Positions 12,801-21,800 of a stretch of DNA of 64,000 nt are shown in pieces. A program made the position numbers and the translations under genes. The number at the start of each line of letters is the position of its first letter. Position 1 is the first letter of the stretch. The stretch is from Ovis canadensis (taxonomy: Eukaryota; Chordata; Mammalia; Artiodactyla; Bovidae): contig NC_091255.1 in the NCBI RefSeq assembly GCF_042477335.2, positions 45,486,501 to 45,550,500 of the forward strand. Reading direction: 5' to 3'. A model generated the notes under the pieces. The model made no database searches and was not told where the DNA came from. It was given only the letters and a program-made list of their open reading frames with translations.

Positions 12801-15800
12801 ACACACGGTGTTCTGCTTGTCCTGGCAGGAGAACACGAGCCCCGAGCCCGCCTCGCACACGCGGCACGCCTCGCAGCGGCCGGTCGTCTCGTCCTGGTAG
12901 TAGCCGTAGGCGCAGCGGCACACGGCGTCGTCGGCCTCCACGCAGGGCGCCGACATGCTCTGCAGTCCCACGCACTCCGTGCACGGCTTACACGGCTCCG
13001 TGGCGCTCACCACGTCTGAGAAGGTCACGCCTGAGGACAGAGGGGTGTGCAGGATGGGGGTGGGGGAGCCACACCCCGAATTTAGTTGCCCGTCCTTGGG
13101 GCACTTGGGACGCTGGAGGCCCTCCCGCCCCATCCCCGGAGCCCCTCGGCCCACCTCGCCCCCCTTCATTGACACCCGCTTCTCCCGCCCCGTCTCTGAT
13201 TCCGGGTGTGGGAAAGCTGGGAAGGAGAAAGGGAGCCAGGAGCCCCATACTCCGGCCCCGGAAACTCTGGCCCTGAAGTCTCAGGGGGTAACACAGCTGG
13301 TGCCGGTAAATTTCTTGGCAGATTCTCTCCGGGAGTTCCCAGCATGATTAAGGAATAATCTGAGCGTGGTTCCCACCCAGCCCTTCCCCCAGGCCAGAGC
13401 TGAGCTGTGAACCCAGCCCAGGCATGGCCAGCCTTCCCAGAGAGCCTCAGCTGCCCTTCCATTTCTATCCACACAGGCAGAGGCTCAGGTGTGGCCTGAA
13501 TGGGAGTGACTAGGGTTAGATGACAAAATCTCCCACCCATGGCGCTACCCCACGCTGCTGAAGGGCTTGGCTCTAGAGGGCAGGGATGGGACTCCTAGTA
13601 AGAAAGGCACAGCAGGAGGGGTTGAAGCTAGAAGGGAAAAAGGACTTGTGTGTGTGGTCCCTCTTTGCACGAGGCAGAGAGGACCCTGGCATCCCTCCCC
13701 TTATGGAGCATGAGTCAAAGGGCATGAAGGAAAAATTTCTAAGCTCACTCTTGACGCACACGCTGGAGTTAAGGGGACGGATGCCAGGGTCCTCTCTGCC
13801 TCGTGCAAAGAGTGGGTAGGCACAGAGCCAGATCTTCTTTACCCCTTCTAGCCCAGGGTGGAGAACTCCATGCCAAACTGAATCCAAGAGAATGTATCCT
13901 TGCTCCAAGGGCAGGAAGAGCACACAGTTAGGATCTGAGAACTGGGGAAAGACGGTAGCTCAGAATGCGGAAGCAGAGGTAGCAGATTAGGATCCCAGTG
14001 GAGGGAAACTGGGGCTTGCTGTGGGGGTCCTATCTTAACCTTCTCTAACGGCATCCAGACACAAGATGGAGCACAGGGTCATTATCTTAGAGGTTGGGAT
14101 TAGGGCTGGAGAAGCAAAGAAGGAAAAAAGCAGAGAGAAGTGAAAGGGGCAGCAGTTGGGAGAGGGGGGCGGGGTGGATGGAGAGAAGAAAAGATAGAGA
14201 TGGGCCTGGAGGGAGCCTTCAGTTTCAACTCACTTCTGGCAGAGCAACTCCTGTGTTTCTCTTCCTAGGCATCGAGCAGATCTGGATTCAAAACCTGCTT
14301 CCATCACTTTATTAGCTGTGTGACTCTGGGTGTCTTACTTAACCTCTCTGAGCTTTTTTCTTTCTCTGTAAAACTGGGAATAATGTCTCCGTTCACAGGG
14401 TTTTGGTGAGGAATAAGTGAAATTCCACCATAAAGCACTTGACACACAGCAGGGATCCTGTAACAGTTGGGCCCCTGGGGTGGGCAATGACAAATTCAGT
14501 AGCAGGCACAGTCAAACAGAAAGGACTTCCAAACATAAACAGCAAAGGCAAGATGTCCAATTTATACAAGAAGCTCCTATCTCGTTGGCATGTGGCAGTG
14601 GGGTGGGTCTAGCCACATGGGAAGGGAAGGAGAGGGCCCTGCTTATGGGAAAATATAGAAAATTAGCAGGGAACTCCTAGGAGAGAGTTTTAGGGAGTGG
14701 GAAAAATGTGGTCTTTTTTGGCAGAGAATGAAGGCAGGAGCTTAATGGGTTTCCTTGTGGAAACGTTTTGAGGATAGAGGGAAAGTCCGCTGGGGTCTCC
14801 ATCCCATAAAGTAGACTTTTAAAGGCAGCCTGTTAACACAGCTGGGGGAGGGCGGGAAATGTGAGAGAAGAAGAGGAAGGGAGGGGAGTGGAGGGAGCAA
14901 GTGGGATTTCTGAGCTCCCTCTCTGCTCCTGTCTCCCCTCCCCTTCCCTGGAGATGCCCTCTCTCAGCCTCCTGTATCCCAGCCCTTGCTTTGACAGAAG
15001 GATTAGGGTCCCATCCTGGGAGACTTACAGTCCAAAGAGAAAAGGTCCTGGGTGAGAGTCTAGGAAATGAGAGGAAAACATGGGAGATTCCAGGGCAAGT
15101 GTGATTGGCTAGTCCTGCCCTGGGATAGAAACCCTGTTAGGCTAGGGCCAGGGGAGGTACCCAGATGGCAAGGTAGCAAAGGGATGTCTAGCCTTCCCTA
15201 CCTGGCATCCCTCTGCTGGGGGATGGAGTTACAGGATCCACAAGCACAGAAATAGGAAAGCTGTGTTTGGGACACCAAGGAGTTGGGGTTGCCTGAAGGA
15301 GGGATGCTGTGTGCAGTGTGGTGCCTGGAGGTGGTGGTGGTGGCAGCGGTGGCAAGACATTCAAGGTAAGACAAGCGGATCCAGAGTTCCCAGTTCCTAT
15401 ACCCTGGTCCCAACATGATTGAAGAACAATCTAAGTAGAGTTCCCACTGGCCCCCCGGGGGGCACAGAGTGTCAGGTAGAAGGCAGGACCTAACTGTCGA
15501 CAGGAAAGGTTTCCAGACAGAGTCAGGAAAAGGGTTCATGGCCTGAAAGCAACTGGTGGGGGGGGCATCCATCAGAGATGAGACAAGGGCACAGAATTTC
15601 AGATCACAGACCCACCACCTCATCCAGCACCTCTGGAAGATGGGGTTCTCTCCCCTCCTCAAGGAAATCCCAGGTAGGAATGGCCACAGCGCCCCTCCCC
15701 GCTGATGCACCCAGCATCACTCCCCAGTAAGGACATCCTTGTAATGCTCCAACCCCCATCCCTGTAGCCTGGGGAAAACCCTGTTTCCTCTGTCAGGACT

Positions 15801-18800
15801 GGAGTACGGTTGCCCTGGAGAGCAGTGGTGGGGCGGGGTGGTGGTGGTTGGGTAGTGGGAGGTGCTGGGGGCTGATGGGTGTTGGTAGCCACACCCTCCC
15901 AGGATCCCCCAAGGTCAGTCTCCAGGGTAGCTAGGATTTGATCCTCTTCCCCTCCCCCCAAATGCACCGAGGGTAAGTGGCAGCCATTGATTTTGCACAG
16001 CAGATGATATTTTTAGCTGATCTTAGCATCAGCTACTCCTCCCACCTAGCCACACTCTTCTACTAGGCCTCTCTACTTGGGGGCTGGGAACGGGCACCCC
16101 CTGGGCATCCCCCATCAGGCCCCCTTCTCCCTCTGCATACTTCCCTCATCCATAGACTCACTTATGGCACCCATGCGGCGGTGGGCAGGAGTTGCTGCCA
16201 GAACCCAGAGCGCCTGAAAGGCCTCTACTGGGCATGCCCGCCAGTCCCCTTGCCCTCCCTTCCATTCTGCTCTCCTTCCCCCACCGGACACATTCTACTT
16301 ACTGTCCAGGCAGGGTTCACACACGGTCTGGTTGGCTCCACAAGGCTGGGCCACACCCTCACCCAGGTTGCAGGCTTTGCAGCACTCTCCGCTGTGGGTG
16401 TACAGGCCCGTGGGGCACGCCTCCTTGGCACCTCCAAGGGACACCTGGATGGGGGAAGATCAGAAGGTCAGACTGGCAAGAGAAAGGGGACAGGATGTAT
16501 TCTGAGGGAGCAAACACCCCTTCCTAAAGCCTTCTATTGGAACCACCTGGCCTGGGATGAGCTCACCAGGGAGGCTTTGGCATTTGAAAGCTGACAGGGA
16601 AGAAGGGCAGGGGGACAGCACACCCCTGCAAGCTGCTGGGTTGTGAGATCAGAGCCTCGGATGCTGACCTTCTGCAAAGTTCACCTTGGGGTTACAGTAA
16701 CTCCTGGAATCCCAAGGATACACCATGTGGGGAAGGTAACCCGAGGACCAGCAGAGGGCCTTTGGGCGGCGGTCAGGAACCAGCAGCCAAGTTGCAGCTT
16801 GCTCAGGGCTCCCAGCCAAGGGGACAACTTGAAGCTGAAATCTAGCCCAAATGCCACTTGCTAAGCTGCACACCTGCGTCTACCCTGAGGGGAATCTTTT
16901 TCTAAGAAAGCCTAGCAGAGCTCTACTCTCAGTCCTTAATCCTACCATTCCATATATTAAGTATCAAATGGGAGGTGTCTGTACCCAAGAACAAAAGGCA
17001 GAGGGATGGGACCTTGGGTTCAAATCCTGACTCCACTCTGGGAATTCCGACCTGCTCATTTCTCTCAGAGTTTTCATCTCTCTGGACAGATAAGAGACGG
17101 AGACAGCTCAGGGCCAAAGCAAATGAACAGCCAATCATCAGGACTCTGGTGCCAAGACGGGGGGTGGGGGTGGGGGGGGAAGGGCGCCTGTTACCAATGA
17201 GAAAGTGGCTGCTCTCACCACCCAGCAGCCCTGCTCCCCCAGGGTTTGATTTCCAGCCACCAGCCCTTTCCTCCCTGCCCCCATACAGTCAGTGGGAACA
17301 ACACTGCAAACAGCGGAAAGGGGAGTCAGATTCTTGCTGCCGAGGCATCTTTGCTCATGGATGGAATGATTTAGCACCAGATTCCCTAGAGGGAGGGGCT
17401 GCTGGCAGATTGCTTTATATTTCTGTTCCTTGAAAAAAATCTTAACGTCTAATAAAACTCCACAGCCTGTTTCCCTAGCTCCAGACCACGCAGTTCCCAT
17501 TTGATACTCAGAGGAAGTATGGGCTCTTGGGTCATGGGACTAGAGAGGAGCCGTAAGGATCATTTGGGCATTCCTTGCTTCCACATTGGCCAGAATGGCT
17601 CCCAATACTCTTTTCCCTTCAGTCCTTTCAACTGTCCTGAGGTCTCACTAGGGTTCAGGGGAGGCAGGGGGATAGACAGGTTGGATCAGTCTAGGAGGCA
17701 GCCTGCAGTCCTCAAGAGACTGGTAGGGAGGGTACAGGCAGCACAGGAGGGGAACCTTGGGTGTTGCCACAGTCCATTCCCAGGTGGCAGGAACACAGTG
17801 CTGGGACCATCTGCAGACCAGAAGCCTTGGCCCCGGGAAAGGGTAGTCCCAGATGCAGGCTTTCCCCCAGGAGGTGAGCAAGATTCCAGAAGGGTCTGTC
17901 TGGATTTCTTTTCATCCTTCAGTGGTCTGCTTAAATGGCACTTCATCGGGGCACTGGTCCTGTGGCCCCAGGCTCTGCTTCATCAGGCAGAGCTGCCCTG
18001 TCACATGTCCTCCCTGTTCACTCCTGTCTGCTCTGATATTCTACAGAGTCCCCCAGTGGACTGTCAGATCCCTGAGGCCAGGGACTCTGGTTGCCTCAGT
18101 GCCTGTGATGGTACCTGGCACATATTAGGGACCCAACATGTATACTTATGGAATATTTGCTGCTGCTGCTGCTGCTAAGTCGCTTCAGTCATGTCTGACT
18201 CTGTGCGACCCCACAGACTGCAGCCCACCAGGCTCCCCCGTCCCTGGGATTCTCCAGGCAAGAACACTGGAGTGGGTTGCCATTTCCTTCTCCAAGGCAT
18301 GAAAGTGAAAATTGAAAGTGAAGTCGCTCAGTCGTGTCTGACCCTTCGCGATCCCCTGGACTGCAGCCCACCAGGCTCCTCCGTCCATGGGATTTTCAAG
18401 GCAAGAGTACTGGAGTGGGGTGCCATTGCTTTCAACATATTATACGGCCTCAATTAACTAGCACTTCAGGGACTGACTTTCTGGATAGCTTTGCTATTCT
18501 CAGCTAACGTTTCTCACTTTACCCATGGAGGCTGCACCTTCCTCCTTCTCTGGAACATGCCTTCACGGTTTCCCCATGACTCAGGGACTCAATATTTACA
18601 TCAACAAGTATTCCAGGATGCAATGCAGTGAAGCCCTGTGCTCTTTATCCCAAAGTAACACTTTTGTCTCTTTGAGTTCCCCCCGTCAGCGTTTCTTACA
18701 GTTCTGCCTACTCCCTTCCTGTCAGGATATCAGTTGTCAATCCTCGCCGCTGCTAGTGGGACCTGAGCAGCCCCTCCCCCCTTCTAATTTCTGGTGGCTC

Positions 18801-21800
18801 AGTGGTAAAGAATCCCCCTGCCAGTAGTGCAGGAGACGTGGGTTCGATTCTTGGGTCAGGAAGATCTCTTGGAGAAGGAAATGTTAACCCACTCCAGTAT
18901 TCTTGCCTGGGAAATCCTATGGACAGAGGAGCCTGGCTGGCTTCAGGGAAGACGGCTACAGTTCATGGGATAGCAAAAGAGCTGGACACGACTCAGTGAC
19001 TAAACAACAACAAATTGAATCTTTAGAAAATATGTAACTAGCCCTGGGAAGAAGGTATATAAATCGAGTGTAAGCAGGATCTGAACTAGAAGAGGGCAAT
19101 AGAGTAAAAAGTCTACCTTCGTCCTCTGGTGCCTTCACTGCTCTGATTACTGGCTCATGGCTTACAAGCTGGGTGACCTGGGACAGGTTTTGAATTTCTC
19201 TGTGCCGTAGTTTCTTTGTCACTAGGTAACCATGACAGTTTCTGCCTCTCAGGGTTGCTGGAGGCAGTAAATAAATGAGTATGGTGTTTATTCACTTTGG
19301 GACCTTTCTTTTCTCTTTTCCAAGGTCTTTTGTGGCTTTTGGCTGTGTTCCAGTTAGTTGAGGCTGGTAGAGAGACCTGGGCTCCAGATAGCTGAGGGGG
19401 TCTATCTGTGGCAGTCGTAAGCAGAAGGGCAGCCTCATGCAAGCCCCTCTTCTGGAAGCCTCCTCTCCCTGCGGCAGCCTGTGGTCCCCTCCCTTCTCCA
19501 AAGTCTTCCGTTTGGAATCCAGGCCACATAATTAGTAACCATGTGTTTCCTAAGCTTGTTTTGTTTTCTATTTCAAAACATTCCATATCTGCTACTTACT
19601 AGTATGCTGCTGCTGCTGCTGCTGCTGCTAAGTCGCTTCAGTCGTGTCCGATTCTGTGCGACCCCATAGACGGCAGCCCACCAGGCTCCCCCGTCCCTGG
19701 GATTCTCCAGGCAAGAACACTGGAGTGGGTTGCCATTTCCTTCTCCAATGCATGAAAGTGAAAAGTGAAAGTGAAATCGCTCAGTCGTGTCCGACCCCTC
19801 AGCGACCCCATGGACTGCAGCCTTCCAGGCTCCGCTGTCCATGGGATTTTCCAGGCAAGAGTACTGGAGTGGGGTGCCATTGCCTACTTTGGGTCAATTC
19901 TCAATTTCTCTAAGCCTCAATTTTCCCCCCTAAAACGCTGGATTGGTGATATCTACTGTCTAAGCTTGCTTTGAAGATTAAATGAAATAAGGTATGTAAC
20001 TCTGCCTGGTGCATAATAGGAGTTCAATAAATGTTGGTTACCAAAGAAGTGTTTTGTCTTATAGAGAGTGAGCTGCTGAGCCTGCAGGGTAGGTAGTGGG
20101 AGAGGAGAATTGAGCCATCCCCAAACAGGCAGAACCATCTCAGAGTAGGGGGCAGGATAGAAATGGAGAGAGATTTACCCACCAAGAGGAGTCTGAAGAG
20201 GGTATGCAGGCCAAAGGAGGCTGGCGAACGGCTCTGTTTAAAGTTAACTAACCAAGGGATCTTCCCAACCCAGGGATCGAACCCAGGTTTCCCGCATTGT
20301 AGACAGATGCTTTACCGTCTGAGCCACCAGGGAAGTCCAAACTAAGAGTTTCCAATGAGACAGGGTCCCTGATTCCTGGCAGGAGTCACAGTGCCATGAG
20401 GAAGAGGAAATATCACCTCAAACAGCTGTTCCAGAAGCTGAGGAGGAAGGCTTGAGGGACAGACGTGGAAACTGAGGCCCTCAGAGGTCATGCTGCTAAG
20501 TGGCCAAGTAGCACTAACCTGACTACACCATCTATTGGTCCAAGGCCCGGCAATCCTGGGAAGTGGGGTGGGAGGTCACTAGGACTCAGGCTAATTGTTC
20601 CAAAATGAGCAATTAACCAAAATGATAGACATATTTGCTTGAAATTTACATTTATTATACTTATTCCATTTTCAAGAATATTTGCAAATCTTTTTTTCCC
20701 ACATCAAGGCTTTCAAGAAACTAAGGTGGAAATATGCTAAGGTGAACTGACTTTTAATAATTAATTAAAAAAAAAACTGGACAAAACAGAAAACACACCA
20801 AAATAGCTGAAAGAATTTGAAACTATAGGAAGGCTTCAGGGTGATGAGTCCTAACTATTCACAATAGCTTCAGCAAAGGGTTCCTTAGGTGAATGGAGCC
20901 ATTGGCTGGGTAAAGAGGTTGGAGAGTTTTCAAATATGGGAAGGGTCTTTTGAGACCAATGCAAACCCTGAGGAGGCACTGGTATATGCCCCCCTCCCAT
21001 CCCTTGAAACAGGGGTGGAGTTTGAGGGGAAAACAAGATCTAATTACTGCAGGAAGACTTTGAAAGGGAGCAGGGCTCTGAGTGGGGGGAGTGAACGGGC
21101 TCAGTTACAAATCTGCGGTGCCAAGGGCATAAGACAGAGTCTAATCTCCAGGTCTAGTGGTGGTTCAAGACCACGTGTCCGTCCGTGATTTGGAAGGCTG
21201 GGCAGGGGAGTGTGCCTGGCATAAGGAGGAAAGAGTAAACTCCAAGCCAGGAATCCTGGGTTCCAACAAGGGCGCCACCACATACTAACTGGGGCAACTT
21301 GGTTTCCTCTCTGAAGGCCTGAGAGGTTCAGCTTTCTCAACTGTAAAATGGGAATAACTAGATTTATTCTGCTGGGACAAGAGAAATTACCCAGGGCAGT
21401 GCGTGGCACACGGTAGGCACTCAACCAATTTTATTATTCCCACCTCTGCGCCTCCCACCCCAGGGAAGAATCTAGGCGCGTGAACGCGACCCGGCTGGCA
21501 CAGCGGGGCGGGGACCCCTTCCCTCCCGGGGTTTCCTCCCCCACCCGCTCCTGTCCTCGCATTTGCTGTCCTAGTTGCATCCCTATTAGGCGCATTAAGC
21601 CAGCCGGCGGCTCCGGTTACAGACGTCTGAATGACAAAGTGCCTCCATTACCGGCGCGGCCCGTCAGTCGACCCGCCGGGATGCGCTCCGGTTTCAGCAC
21701 TCTCTCGCCGCGGCCCAGGAAGAAACTCGGACCGCTGCGGTGCGCAGGGCCAGCTCGTAGACAGCAGCCCCGCGGCGAGGCAGGCGCGAGAGCCGCAGGG

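Larger units (their letters stand above)
13031..16302 (-). other. NGFR: NGFR intron 2
   Basis: 3272 bp, phase 1. It contains a 43-bp inverted repeat (13661-13813), a MIR (about 14255-14465) and two related 40-bp segments at about 13336-13378 and 15408-15448. A G-rich plus-strand tract lies at about 15820-15890. No hidden exon is recognised. Confidence 0.9.

Noticed and set aside
12263..13276. Longest open frame in the window, 337 codons on the plus strand
   Set aside because: It is antisense to NGFR exon 3 and its CpG-rich surroundings. The Arg/Pro/Ser-heavy composition is what the complement of such an exon gives, and there is no similarity I recognise.
15198..15710. 170-codon minus-strand frame inside NGFR intron 2, same strand as the gene
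   Set aside because: No splice sites or homology that would make it an NGFR exon; removing it keeps the canonical 427-residue protein.
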